64,000 nucleotides of DNA, from NCBI RefSeq assembly GCF_039542225.1, contig NZ_BAABHS010000004.1:248001-312000 (forward strand). Reading direction: 5' to 3'. Positions 36,210 through 44,621 of this stretch are shown in pieces. The translations under genes were made by a program, and so were the position numbers. Under the pieces are notes generated by a model. The model saw only the letters and a program-made list of their open reading frames with translations. It had not been told where the DNA came from and searched no databases. This DNA comes from Yinghuangia aomiensis (GTDB lineage: Bacteria; Actinomycetota; Actinomycetes; Streptomycetales; Streptomycetaceae). The number at the start of each line of letters is the position of its first letter. The first letter of the stretch is position 1.

Positions 36210-36566
36210 ATGGAGATCTGGCTCAACCCGCGCTGTTCGAAATGCCGCACGGCCGCCGCGTTCCTCGACGAGGCGGGCGTCACGTACACGGTCCGCCGCT
36301 ACCTCGAGGACCCGCCGAAGGCGGACGAGATCCGCGCCGTCCTGGGCCGCCTCGGCCTGGAGCCGTGGGACATCACCCGCACCGCCGAGCCGGCCGCCAA
36401 GGACCTCGGCATCTCCGGCTGGGGCCGCACGGACGCGGACCGCGACCGCTGGATCGACGCCCTCGCCGCGAACCCGTCGCTGATCCAGCGCCCGATCATC
36501 ACCGCCGACGACGGCCACGCGGTCGTCGCCCGCGACGAGGAAACCCTCCGCTCGCTGGTCGACTGA
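36210..36566 (+). CDS. ArsC/Spx-family reductase-like protein
   Basis: This 118-residue protein has a thioredoxin-like fold of the ArsC/Spx/YffB family. It begins MEIWLNPRCSKCRTAAAFLDEAG with a CSKC pair (Cys 9 and 12), whereas classical glutaredoxin-dependent ArsC has one catalytic Cys at this place. NPSLIQRPIITADDGHAVVARDEETL is the conserved C-terminal part. Arsenate reductase activity is uncertain because no arsenic genes are nearby. No Shine-Dalgarno is visible, and a -10-like TAAGCT six bases upstream suggests a leaderless mRNA. Confidence 0.88.
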   Translation: MEIWLNPRCSKCRTAAAFLDEAGVTYTVRRYLEDPPKADEIRAVLGRLGLEPWDITRTAEPAAKDLGISGWGRTDADRDRWIDALAANPSLIQRPIITADDGHAVVARDEETLRSLVD

Positions 36567-36591
36567 CCGCGCTCCGGACCGGACGACAACG

Positions 36592-36635
36592 CGAAGCGGG
36601 CCATGCCTCCCCCGTTGAAGGCATGGCCCGCTTCG
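36592..36635 (+). terminator. Terminator after the arsC-like gene
   Basis: A perfect 17-bp stem (36592-36608 with 36619-36635) encloses a 10-base loop, 25 bases past the stop. No T-run follows, as is usual for actinomycete hairpin terminators. Confidence 0.8.
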
Positions 36636-37782
36636 ATGCCGCCACGCCCCCGTGACAGTGGCGACGGCAGCATCCGAACCGCCGCCCCGTGCCGGCGGTG
36701 CGGATGCGGTTTCCGCACGCCCGGCTTCCGCCGGACGCTTCGTGCAGGGCTCCCCGGCCGTCCGCTCCCCCGTAAGCGGCCGTCCGGGGCGCCCGGTCCC
36801 CGTTCCCCCCACGCATCCCCGTGGTCCCCCCTGCCGGCGCCGCGCCCTCCCCCCGGAGTCGCGGCCCCGTTCCCCTGTGTGCTCCGCGGCCCTTCGCCCC
36901 CCGGCTCCGGACCGCGTTCCCCGTCGAGCACCACTCTGCCGGGACGGAGGGGCGCGGGTATCCGTACAGGTACTCAGATGCCAACCCGAGTACTTGTGCG
37001 GAGTGGCCGCGGGGGCGCTGAGTATCCGCGCCCTCCGCGGGGGGGCGAGTGCGGGGCGGGCGCGGGACGGAGACGGGCGGCGCAGACCCGCGCACCCGGC
37101 GCACATGCGGCGCGCTCGCCGCCGAATTTTTCCGCCGCCTCGCGCCCCCAGCCTCGGGCGGATCAGCATCGCCGCAGGTCAGAGCCACTTTTCGGGTGCC
37201 GGACCAAAGCCCCTCCCCGGCGCCGATGCCCGCCGCCCGAGAATTTCCAGAAAATATCGCGAGACGCACAACCCTTCCGGGGGCCCGCGAGTCAAACACA
37301 TCGACGACCCACTGGGGGGTGGGCCCGTGCAGCCGTGGGGAGCGGGCACGGGAAGGCGGGGCCCGAGCGCGGGGGGCGCGCTCGGGCCCCGAGCCTTTTT
37401 CCGCCGGAGTACCGGCGGTGCACCGAACAGGCATCCGGCGCAGGCGGTTTCCCACTGCCCTGGTGCGGCGACCGGAAACCCGGCAAGGCGGCACTCGATG
37501 CTCCGGGGATTTCTGTTACCGGCGGGAACATACCCCGAACGCCTGTCCGGTGGTGAATCGTTCGGCCACCGGTTTTCCGCGGCGGATCCGGGAAACCCCG
37601 CACGGCGCGGTTGGTCGGCGCCCTAAAATCCCGACAAGGCCGGTTTGGCCGAATAACGGTGCTGGTGACGCGAATTGACCGATCATGTCGGCAACAGGCC
37701 GACCATGACCCGAAGTCGCCCACCCGTGTTCGGTTCCGCACCGGCCGTCGTCCCCACACGGCGTCAGGAAGGACCTCCGGCC
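36636..37782. other. 1.15-kb gene-free stretch with hairpins
   Basis: No open frame here has a ribosome site or recognisable sequence; the long open frames on both strands look like GC-driven artefacts. It contains an imperfect hairpin at 36672-36708 and a 6-bp hairpin followed by TTTTT (37107-37131). The strong terminator at 37358-37400 and a few AT-rich patches (37125-37131, 37240-37262, 37620-37670) follow. A small RNA or a long 5' leader for the CHAP gene is possible, but nothing matches a known RNA family that I can see. Confidence 0.4.
37358..37400 (+). terminator. Orphan intrinsic terminator
   Basis: A perfect 14-bp stem (37358-37371 with 37377-37390) and 5-base loop are followed by GAGCC and TTTTT (37396-37400). 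It has the form of a rho-independent terminator on the plus strand. No gene precedes it for about 790 bases, apart from the arsC-like gene, which has its own terminator. Confidence 0.75.
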
Positions 37783-37980
37783 ATGGAACCCGTGGACCAC
37801 ACCCCCGACGACCCGCACAACGGCGACCGCTACGCCGAAAGCGCCGGCAACCCCGGCGCCGCCGCCGAACTCCCGCCCAGCACCGGCCGATTCCCCGAAG
37901 CGGGCGAACCCGACGTGATCCTCGACGAGTCCCTGCTCACCGCCTCGACCTCCACCGACCCGGAAGGAGCGCAGCCGTGA
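37783..37980 (+). CDS. Small acidic protein upstream of the CHAP hydrolase
   Basis: This 65-residue acidic protein (MEPVDHTPDDPHNGDRY... ending TSTDPEGAQP) has no recognised domain, signal peptide or membrane helix. ATG 37783 has GGAAGGA nine bases upstream. Its stop overlaps the GTG of the CHAP hydrolase as GTGA, so the two are probably translated together. Confidence 0.65.
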   Translation: MEPVDHTPDDPHNGDRYAESAGNPGAAAELPPSTGRFPEAGEPDVILDESLLTASTSTDPEGAQP

Positions 37981-39839
37981 GCAACCCGGACGACATCATC
38001 AACGTCGCCGAAGCCGAAGTCGGCTACCACGAAGGCCGCGACGCGGACGGCGACTGGAACAACATCCAGAAGTACAGCGAACAAGTCCCCGGCCTCGGCT
38101 GGTCCGACGGCCAACCCTGGTGCGCCACCTTCGTCTCCTGGTGCGCCCTCCAGGCCGGCGCCGCCGAGCTCTTCCCCCGCACCGCCTCCTGCGCCACCGG
38201 CCTCCAGTGGTTCCGCGACCGCGGCCGCTCCTCCGACTACCCCGCCATCGGCGCCCAGGTGTTCTACGGCCCGGGCGGCGGCTCCCACACCGGAATCGTC
38301 TACGCCTACGACAGCAACTACATCTTCAGCGTGGAGGGGAATGCCCAGTCGCTGGACTCGGCCGTCCTGACCCCCCGCGGATTCGTCCGTATGGGCGACA
38401 TCCGAGTCGGCGACGCGGTGGTCGACCCGGATGGGCAACCGTCGGTCGTCACCGGGGTGTTCCCGAAGGGCGTGCGCCGGGTCTACCGGGTGACGCGCCA
38501 GGACGGGTCGACGGTCGAGGCGTGCGACGAGCACCTGTGGAAGGTGAAGGTCGATCAGCGCAAGCCGTGGATCGTCACGACTCTCGAATTGGCACGTCTC
38601 GTCGCCAACCCGCGGATGCGAGTGCGAGTGCCGCAGATTCAGCCGGTCGAGTACCTCGTAGACGACCTGCTGCCGATCCCTCCCTACCTGCTCGGCTTGC
38701 TCATCGGCGAGGGTGGCATGGCGGGCAGCGGCGGTCTGAGCTTCACCAATATCGATCCCGAGATCCTCGAATCGGTACGTGAGTTGCTCCCGGCCAGTCA
38801 CGCTCTTGTTCCGCATGTCGCGAATGACACGTCGAAGCCCGGCAGCTGGCGGATCATCACCACGGACAGCAAAGCCGGTAACCAGGTGGTCAGATCCCTA
38901 CGCGGGCTGGGCCTCTGGGGCAAGACCGCTCACAACAAGTTCATCCCCACCTCCTACAAACTCGCATCGGTGAAGGACCGCTTGGCGCTGCTCCGTGGCC
39001 TCATGGATTCCGACGGCCACATCGATGCCGTCGGCCGGGCCGAGTTCACCAGCTGCTCCCGACAACTGGCGCTCGACGTCCAGGAAATCGTGCGTTCGCT
39101 GGGCGGCCACGCGGCGCTCAACGTGAAGACGAACGTGTTCTCCACCTCGCCGAGCCAGAAGACGCCCAAGGCGGCGTCCCCTGCCTACCGCGTCCAGAAC
39201 ATCAACATGCCGTTCGACAACCCCTTCCACCTCCCCCGCAAAGCCGACCGGTTCCGGCCCCGCAACGGGGCTTGGCACCGCAGGATCGTCTCGGTCGAGT
39301 ACCTCCGCGACGACGAGGTGCAGTGCATCGCGGTCTCGGCGCCCTCGCACCTCTACATCACCGACGGGTTCACGCCCACCCACAACACCAACGCCACCGG
39401 CTCAGCCGAAGGGGACGGGGTCTACTACAAGAAGCGGTCGCGGCGGGATTCGTACGTGTATGCGTACGGGTATCCGGCGTACTCGGGCGGCATCGTTTCG
39501 GCGGATCCCTCGTGGGGTGGGACCGGAAGCTCCGGGGGGCAGCCGCAGGTTGTGGTGGTGTCGTTGGCCCGGGTGCGGGAGGCCGCGCGGAAGGACGCGC
39601 CGGCGCCGGGGACGCCGATGGCGTACCGGGACGGGGTGTTGGCCGTGGAGCGCGCGTTGGCGGCCGAAGGGCTGTTGGATTCGCGGTACGTGGACGGGTC
39701 GTTCGGGACCAGGACGATCAGTGCGTACGCGGCCTGGCAGCGGCGGCTCGGGTACGGCGGGAGTGCCGCGGACGGGATCCCGGGGCACGACAGCCTCGCC
39801 CGGCTGGGCTCGGCGCACGGGTTCCGGGTAGGCGCCTGA
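37977..39839 (+). CDS. CHAP-type cell-wall hydrolase precursor interrupted by an intein
   Basis: The 620-residue precursor contains a 272-residue host protein and a 348-residue intein (residues 123-470). The host has a CHAP-like amidase/peptidase domain with Cys49 (PWCATFVSW), His104 (GGSHTGIVY) and Glu120 (FSVEGN). After the intein it resumes with TNATGSAEGDGVYYKKRSRR, a linker, and a C-terminal peptidoglycan-binding domain (GVLAVERALAAEGLL, VDGSFGTRTISAYAAWQRR). There is no signal peptide, so it resembles endolysin-like proteins common in Streptomyces. Splicing should rejoin VEGN to TN beside the catalytic Glu. The GTG start overlaps the small upstream gene. Spliced, it would cleave peptidoglycan; unspliced, it is probably inactive. 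Confidence 0.92.
   Translation: MSNPDDIINVAEAEVGYHEGRDADGDWNNIQKYSEQVPGLGWSDGQPWCATFVSWCALQAGAAELFPRTASCATGLQWFRDRGRSSDYPAIGAQVFYGPGGGSHTGIVYAYDSNYIFSVEGNAQSLDSAVLTPRGFVRMGDIRVGDAVVDPDGQPSVVTGVFPKGVRRVYRVTRQDGSTVEACDEHLWKVKVDQRKPWIVTTLELARLVANPRMRVRVPQIQPVEYLVDDLLPIPPYLLGLLIGEGGMAGSGGLSFTNIDPEILESVRELLPASHALVPHVANDTSKPGSWRIITTDSKAGNQVVRSLRGLGLWGKTAHNKFIPTSYKLASVKDRLALLRGLMDSDGHIDAVGRAEFTSCSRQLALDVQEIVRSLGGHAALNVKTNVFSTSPSQKTPKAASPAYRVQNINMPFDNPFHLPRKADRFRPRNGAWHRRIVSVEYLRDDEVQCIAVSAPSHLYITDGFTPTHNTNATGSAEGDGVYYKKRSRRDSYVYAYGYPAYSGGIVSADPSWGGTGSSGGQPQVVVVSLARVREAARKDAPAPGTPMAYRDGVLAVERALAAEGLLDSRYVDGSFGTRTISAYAAWQRRLGYGGSAADGIPGHDSLARLGSAHGFRVGA
38343..39386 (+). mobile_element. Class 3 (Ala1, W-C-T) intein with LAGLIDADG endonuclease
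   Basis: The intein is in frame inside the CHAP gene. Block A begins A-Q-S-L-D-S-A-V-L-T-P-R-G, with Ala at position 1 instead of Cys/Ser. Block B is VEACDEHLWKV, with His at B10 and Trp at B12. The endonuclease blocks are LLGLLIGEGG (residues 238-247) and LLRGLMDSDG (338-347), both keeping their acidic residue. Block F is DEVQCIAV, with Cys at F4. Block G is FTPTHN, with Thr before His-Asn. The first downstream residue is Thr. Trp-Cys-Thr together with a non-nucleophilic residue 1 is the definition of class 3 inteins, which use the block F Cys as first nucleophile. Codon use is less GC-biased than in the flanks. Confidence 0.92.
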
Positions 39840-39907
39840 TCACCGGCGCCTGACGAAACGCCGCGACCCTGCCGTCGGAGGCGGGACGGCTGCGGGATCA
39901 TCCCTGC

Positions 39908-41356
39908 ATGCCGTCTCGTCTCCGCCGGTCCGCTGCCCGTGTCGCCGCGGGGTTGTTGCTCGTGGTCCCGGCCGCGGGCTGTACGTCGTCGCCCGGGCAG
40001 GGGAGCAACAGCGGGGCGATCGACCGGCCGCCGAGTACGGTGCCGGACGCCGGGTCGGCGGGGGTCGGCGACCCGTTGTTCCCGTCGCTGGGCAACGGCG
40101 GCTATCACGTCGAGCACTACGGGCTGACGTTCGACTGGGTGCCGGACGGCAACCGCCTCGCCGCGACGGCCGTGCTGACGGCGAAGTCCACGCAGCGGCT
40201 GACCGCGTTCAACCTCGACCTGCACGGTCTGGACGTGCGGGCGGTCACCGTCGACGGCGCCCCGGCCCGGTACACCCGCAAGGGTGACGAGCTGACCGTC
40301 ACTCCCCCGGTGGAGATCGCGGACGGGCGCGCGTTCACCACGACGGTCGTCTACGACGGCGTTCCGGACACCATCGTCGACCCGGACGGTTCGCGCGAAG
40401 GCTGGATGACGACGCACGACGGCGCTGTCGCGCTGGGCGAACCGGCGGGTGGGCCGGGCTGGTTCCCGGGGAACCACACGCAGGCCGACAAGGCGGCGTA
40501 CGACATCACCGTCACCGTCCCGGACGGCCTGGTCGCGGTGTCGAACGGGCGCCTGGTGGAGAAGACCGCCGCGCCCGAGGGCAAGACGGCGTTCCATTGG
40601 CGGGCCGACGAGCCGATGGCGAGCTATCTGGCGATGCTCGCGATCGGGCATTTCGACGTGTCGGAGGGGACGATCGCCGGCGTCCCGTCGTACATCGCGG
40701 TCGATCCGCAGGCCGCGTCCCCGGAGACCGAGGCGGTGCCGGAGATCCTCGGCACCATGATCCCCTGGGCGAGCGACCGGTTCGGCCCCTACCCGTTCGG
40801 GGCGACGGGCGCGGTCGTCGTCGACATGCCGGACCTCGAGTACTCGCTGGAGACGCAGACCCGGCCGTTCTTCGACGGGTCGCCCGGCGGCGAGACGGTG
40901 ATCCACGAGATGGCGCACGAGTGGTTCGGCGACCTGGTGACGCCCGGGACGTGGCAGGACATGTGGCTCAACGAGGGCTTCGCCACCTACGCCGAGTGGC
41001 TGTGGGCGGAGGACCACGGCGGGCCGACGGCCGCCGAGGCCGCGGCGCAGACCTACGCCGAGTCCCCCGCCGAGGGCCAGGGCATGTGGGCGTTCCCGCC
41101 CGCCGACCCGGGCTCGCCGGAGAATGTGTCCCGGGCGCCGATGTACCAGCGGGGCGCGCTCGCCTTGCAGAAGGTCCGCGCGGCGGTCGGCGACGAGGTC
41201 TTCTTCACGATCCTGCGCACCTGGCTGAGCGAGCACCGCTACGGCACCGTCGCCACCGCCGACTTCACCGCCCTGTGCACCCGGCTGAGCGGGCAGAACC
41301 TGGGTCCGACGGTGTTCGAACCGTGGCTGTTCGAGGACGCCAAGCCCGAGTGGTGA
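39908..41356 (+). CDS. M1-family zinc metallopeptidase, lipoprotein
   Basis: This 482-residue secreted aminopeptidase-like protein has a lipoprotein signal peptide (LLLVVPAAGCTSS, lipobox Cys at about residue 25). The zinc site is H333-E-M-A-H337 with E356 in NEGFATYAEW, which keeps the HExxH-x18-E spacing of M1 peptidases. The beta-rich N-terminal domain (YHVEHYGLTFDWVPDG) is also typical. It lacks the large C-terminal domain of classical PepN, as do the short actinobacterial forms. The substrate is unknown. The ATG has no strong ribosome site. Confidence 0.93.
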   Translation: MPSRLRRSAARVAAGLLLVVPAAGCTSSPGQGSNSGAIDRPPSTVPDAGSAGVGDPLFPSLGNGGYHVEHYGLTFDWVPDGNRLAATAVLTAKSTQRLTAFNLDLHGLDVRAVTVDGAPARYTRKGDELTVTPPVEIADGRAFTTTVVYDGVPDTIVDPDGSREGWMTTHDGAVALGEPAGGPGWFPGNHTQADKAAYDITVTVPDGLVAVSNGRLVEKTAAPEGKTAFHWRADEPMASYLAMLAIGHFDVSEGTIAGVPSYIAVDPQAASPETEAVPEILGTMIPWASDRFGPYPFGATGAVVVDMPDLEYSLETQTRPFFDGSPGGETVIHEMAHEWFGDLVTPGTWQDMWLNEGFATYAEWLWAEDHGGPTAAEAAAQTYAESPAEGQGMWAFPPADPGSPENVSRAPMYQRGALALQKVRAAVGDEVFFTILRTWLSEHRYGTVATADFTALCTRLSGQNLGPTVFEPWLFEDAKPEW

Positions 41357-41457
41357 GCCGGGCCCGGTCGGGAGCCGCGCCCGGCCGGTGGGCCCACGGG
41401 CTCGGCCGGTGAGCCACGGCCCCGGCCGCTCCGCGCGGTGGCGTACGCTCGGGCGAC

Positions 41458-42912
41458 GTGGCTCGAATCGTTGTCGTCGGTGCAGGTATGGGCGGGCTCG
41501 CGGTGGCGGCGCGCCTCGCGGTGAAGCGTCACGAGGTGACGTTGTGCGAGCGTTCGGGCGGCCATGGCGGCATGCTCGGGTCGTTCCGCCGCGACGGGTT
41601 CACCTTCACGAGTGGCGCGACGGTCCTCACGCTGCCCGCGGTGTACCGGGACTTGTTCCTGAAGACCGGGGCGGCGTTGGAGGAGTGCGTCGACCTGGTC
41701 GGCGTGGATCCGACGACGCGGTGCTCGTTCGACCGCGGCGCGACGGTCGTGGATGTGCCGAACGCGACGCGGGCGGGTGCCGCGGCGGCGTTCGACGGCG
41801 CGTTCGGCTCGGGTGCGGGTGCGGACTGGAACCGGTTCATGGACCGTGGTGCGGCGATGTGGGGCGTGATGCGCACCGGGTTCTTCGAGGTGCCGTCGGA
41901 GCCGGCGAAGCCGCGGCGGGCGACGGGCGGGTTCAAGGACTTCCGGACCACGATGCCGTGGCGGACGCTGCGGCCGCTGGCCCGCTCGTACCTGCGGGAC
42001 CCGCGGCTGCGGATGCATGCGGAACGGTTCGCGCTGGGTGCCGGGCTGGACCCGCGGCAGGCGCCCGCGACGGTCGCGGTGCTCCCCTATCTCGAACAGA
42101 CCTTCGGGTTGTGGACGGTACGCGGCGGCCTGCATCTGATCGCGGATGCCCTGTTCGAACGCTGCCTCGAACGCGGCGTGAAGTTCCTGGCGCACACCGA
42201 GGTCGCCGAAGTGTCGGCGCCCGGCGGCACGGTCGACGGCGTGGTCCTCGCGGACGGGTCGCGGATCGACGCGGACGCCGTGGTCGCGGACGGCTGCGGT
42301 GACGCGCTTGCGGTCGGCGGCGTGGCCGCGCCGCGGGCGAAGAGCGGCACGGAGCGGGCGTCCGGGTACGCCGAGCTACACCTGGCGTTGCGTGGGCGGA
42401 CGCCGGAACAGCCGTATCGCTCCTACCTGTTCCCGGACGATCCGGCGGCCGAGGCGGAGGCCCTGTTCGGTGCCGACGGCCGCCCGCCCGCGGATCCGAC
42501 GCTGTGCGTCACCGCCCCGGGCGACGCCGGCAGTGCGCCGGACGGCGACGAGGCGTGGACGGTGCACGTCCGGGTCCCGCCGCACGGCGGCGGCGGCGAG
42601 CGCGGCACGGTGGATTGGGACGCGCCGGGCGTGCGGGAGAAGTACACCGCGACGGTCGTCGACGCCCTGGCCCGCCGCGGCCTCCCGGTGGCCGACCGGC
42701 TGCGCTGGTCCGAACTCCGCACGCCTGCCGACCTGGAGCGCGCGACGGGCGTGCCGGGCGGGAGGGTGGCGGCGTCCCCGGTGTCCGGCGGGCGGCCCAA
42801 CCGTTCGAAGACGGCCGGGTTGTACGAGGTCGGCGCGGGCGCGCACCCGGGCGGCGGGCTGATCGGGGTGGGGATGGGTGCGGCGCTGGTGGCGGAGTTG
42901 ATCGGGCGGTAG
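41458..42912 (+). CDS. CrtI-like FAD-dependent oxidoreductase / desaturase
   Basis: This 484-residue flavoprotein has the N-terminal dinucleotide-binding motif VVGAGMGGLAVAARLA, followed by LCERSGGHGGMLGSFRRDGF, a phytoene-desaturase-like signature. The C-terminal FAD motif is LYEVGAGAHPGGGLIGVGMGAALV. Homologues are annotated as phytoene desaturase family proteins. No phytoene synthase is seen in the window, although a polyprenyl diphosphate synthase lies 3 kb away. Carotenoid chemistry is therefore possible but not shown. The GTG at 41458 is preceded by TACGCT eight bases upstream and no Shine-Dalgarno, possibly leaderless. Confidence 0.85.
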   Translation: MARIVVVGAGMGGLAVAARLAVKRHEVTLCERSGGHGGMLGSFRRDGFTFTSGATVLTLPAVYRDLFLKTGAALEECVDLVGVDPTTRCSFDRGATVVDVPNATRAGAAAAFDGAFGSGAGADWNRFMDRGAAMWGVMRTGFFEVPSEPAKPRRATGGFKDFRTTMPWRTLRPLARSYLRDPRLRMHAERFALGAGLDPRQAPATVAVLPYLEQTFGLWTVRGGLHLIADALFERCLERGVKFLAHTEVAEVSAPGGTVDGVVLADGSRIDADAVVADGCGDALAVGGVAAPRAKSGTERASGYAELHLALRGRTPEQPYRSYLFPDDPAAEAEALFGADGRPPADPTLCVTAPGDAGSAPDGDEAWTVHVRVPPHGGGGERGTVDWDAPGVREKYTATVVDALARRGLPVADRLRWSELRTPADLERATGVPGGRVAASPVSGGRPNRSKTAGLYEVGAGAHPGGGLIGVGMGAALVAELIGR

Positions 42913-42941
42913 CCCGCCTCGCCTCGGCGGAGGATCCGGGG

Positions 42942-44039
42942 TCAGGCCTGGGGCGCCGTCGGCGGGTGGTGGGGGACCGGGGGGAGTCCCGGGGGCGGCG
43001 GATACGCGGGCGGGTACGCCGGGGCGGCCGGGTCGGGGACGGCGTAACCGCCGGTGCCCGGAGCGGCGTAGCCGCCGGTCGCCGGGTCGGCGGGGAAGCC
43101 GGGGGCCTGCGCGGGGTAGCCGCCGGTCGCGGGGACGATGTAGGTGCCCTCGGGGGTGCTGTAGCCGCCGGTGTCCTGGAGTGCGTAGCCGCCGGTGTCT
43201 TGGACTGCGTAGCCCCCGGTGTCATGGGCCGCGTAGCCGCCGGTGTCCGGAACGGCGTAGCCGCCGGTCGCGGGGACGGCGTAGCCGCCGGTGTCGTGGG
43301 CCGGGTAGCCGGGGAGTTGGCCGGTGGCGTAGGCGTTGGTGTCGTAGCCGGGGTTGTAGTCGGGGGCGGCCGGGTCGGTGCCGTAGGCCGGGGCGGCGGC
43401 GTAGCCGGGGGTGAACTCGGGGGCTTGGTCGGCATATCCGGGGAAGGCGCCGGCTGTGGTGGGGTCGCCGTAGGCGGGGGCGTAGTCCGTGCCGTAGGCG
43501 GCGGGCGGGTTGGCGTAGTCGTCCTGGCCGTAGTTGGGCAGGTAGACGCCTTCGAAGGCGCCCTCGAACTGGGCGTCGAACCCCTTGTCGAAGCCGACTC
43601 GGCCGAGCGCGTGTGCGCCGGTGTCGGGCCCGCCGTCCGCGGGGTGCTGGGCGAACGCGTCGACCGGGGCCATGCCGTCGACGAACGTCTCGGCCTCGGT
43701 CGCGCCGGCGGCGGCCCCGGTGGCCGCTGCGGGCTGGGTCTCCGGACGGCGGCGGCCGCGGCGCGGCGCCGGCTTGCGCCCGAATCCGACCGTCCAGCCG
43801 ATCGGCTGACCCTTGCGCACCTGGCGTGTGACCAGGAACTGCCCGGCCAGGAAGCACAATCCGCCGCCTCCGGCGATGATGCCGTTGCCGAGCGCGACAC
43901 CCGCCACGACCCCGACGAAACCGAGCAGGGCGAGCACGCGGTACCGGAACGGCGCTCCCTGCTGCCACAGCGCCTCGCTGACCAACCACAGGCCGACCGG
44001 GACGAAGAGGACGTACAGCACGAGCATGCCCATCTGCAC
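42942..44039 (-). CDS. Membrane protein with Gly-Gly-Tyr octapeptide repeats
   Basis: This 365-residue protein has three N-terminal hydrophobic segments (MLVLYVLFVPVGLWLV, YRVLALLGFVGVVAGVALG and GIIAGGGGLCFLAGQFLV) and a basic stretch. A long Tyr/Pro/Gly/Ala-rich tail follows. Within the tail, the octapeptide D/A-TGGYA-x-x is repeated at least six times without interruption, with more degenerate copies on both sides. The function is unknown; such tails are probably disordered and cytoplasmic. The annotated GTG at 44039 is followed two codons on by an alternative ATG. It is convergent with the CrtI-like gene. Confidence 0.82.
   Translation of the reverse strand: MQMGMLVLYVLFVPVGLWLVSEALWQQGAPFRYRVLALLGFVGVVAGVALGNGIIAGGGGLCFLAGQFLVTRQVRKGQPIGWTVGFGRKPAPRRGRRRPETQPAAATGAAAGATEAETFVDGMAPVDAFAQHPADGGPDTGAHALGRVGFDKGFDAQFEGAFEGVYLPNYGQDDYANPPAAYGTDYAPAYGDPTTAGAFPGYADQAPEFTPGYAAAPAYGTDPAAPDYNPGYDTNAYATGQLPGYPAHDTGGYAVPATGGYAVPDTGGYAAHDTGGYAVQDTGGYALQDTGGYSTPEGTYIVPATGGYPAQAPGFPADPATGGYAAPGTGGYAVPDPAAPAYPPAYPPPPGLPPVPHHPPTAPQA
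43162..43305 (-). repeat. Six 24-bp in-frame repeats
   Basis: Units begin at 43162, 43186, 43210, 43234, 43258 and 43282, each with the plus-strand core TAGCCGCCGGTGTC or a close variant. They encode TGGYA-based octapeptides. Copies flanking the array are spaced irregularly. Confidence 0.9.
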
Positions 44040-44201
44040 CGGCGCGCCCTTCAGTCGAACGGATGACGGTGCTTCACCCTAATTCGTTGTGCGCGTTTCC
44101 GGGAACCGCCCCCGGGGCAAGCAACGCAACGGCCCCCGCGCAGCCTGCTCTGCGGGTATCCCGCGCTGTCGGACGCCGGGCAAGGCCTGCAAGGAGGCAC
44201 C

Positions 44202-44621
44202 GTGGCGGAGTCGCTCGACGGATGGGTCATGGCGGACAATCTCCGCCCGTTCCTGGAACTGCTCGCGCGGTATGCCGAGTACGCCTTCGACGACACCGAC
44301 TGGGACACCGTCGCGCTGGGGCTCGAGCACACCGACGACGACGATCCCGGGGCGTGGTACGCATATCCGCTCGCGGGCGCCCGTGCCCGATTGGACGTCG
44401 ACGTGGCGGTCGCCGTCGGCGCGGACGTCGTGTCGGTGCGCGTCACGGGGCTTGTCGAGCGCGAACTGCGGCTGCGGGCCGCGACGTTGCTGGACGCCTA
44501 CGGTCGGAGCCGCCGCGGCGCCCCTGTCCCGCCCCGTCCGGCCGGTGTCAGTCCCGCGGGCGCTCGTGGAGGCCCAGGTTCCGGTAGATCTCCAGCGTCG
44601 CGGTCGACCGGTTCAGGGTGA
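44202..44621 (+). CDS. Conserved hypothetical acidic protein
   Basis: This 139-codon gene begins GTG with AAGGAGG four bases upstream. The first 105 residues (ESLDGWVMADNLRPFLELLA, FDDTDWDTVALGLEHTDDDD, and LDVDVAVAVGADVVSVRVTG) look like a compact acidic domain. The last 25 are Pro/Gly/Ser-rich and overlap the 3' end of the convergent metF by 74 bases. No function is recognised. A small protein beside metF is, to my recollection, common in Streptomyces. Confidence 0.75.
   Translation: MAESLDGWVMADNLRPFLELLARYAEYAFDDTDWDTVALGLEHTDDDDPGAWYAYPLAGARARLDVDVAVAVGADVVSVRVTGLVERELRLRAATLLDAYGRSRRGAPVPPRPAGVSPAGARGGPGSGRSPASRSTGSG

Noticed and set aside
37620..37660. Sigma-WhiG/FliA-type promoter (TAAA and GCCGAATAA) upstream of the CHAP gene
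   Set aside because: The -10-like element has an extra base and the spacing is 20 instead of about 15-16.
37021..37780. Possible c-di-AMP (ydaO-type) riboswitch before the cell-wall hydrolase gene
   Set aside because: Such riboswitches are common before actinobacterial hydrolases, so I looked for it, but the conserved GGTGAATC...CCGTCAGCTAACC elements were not found together.
43040..43305. 24-bp repeats as a possible CRISPR array
   Set aside because: The repeats are directly adjacent without unique spacers, stay in frame and encode octapeptides of a membrane protein.
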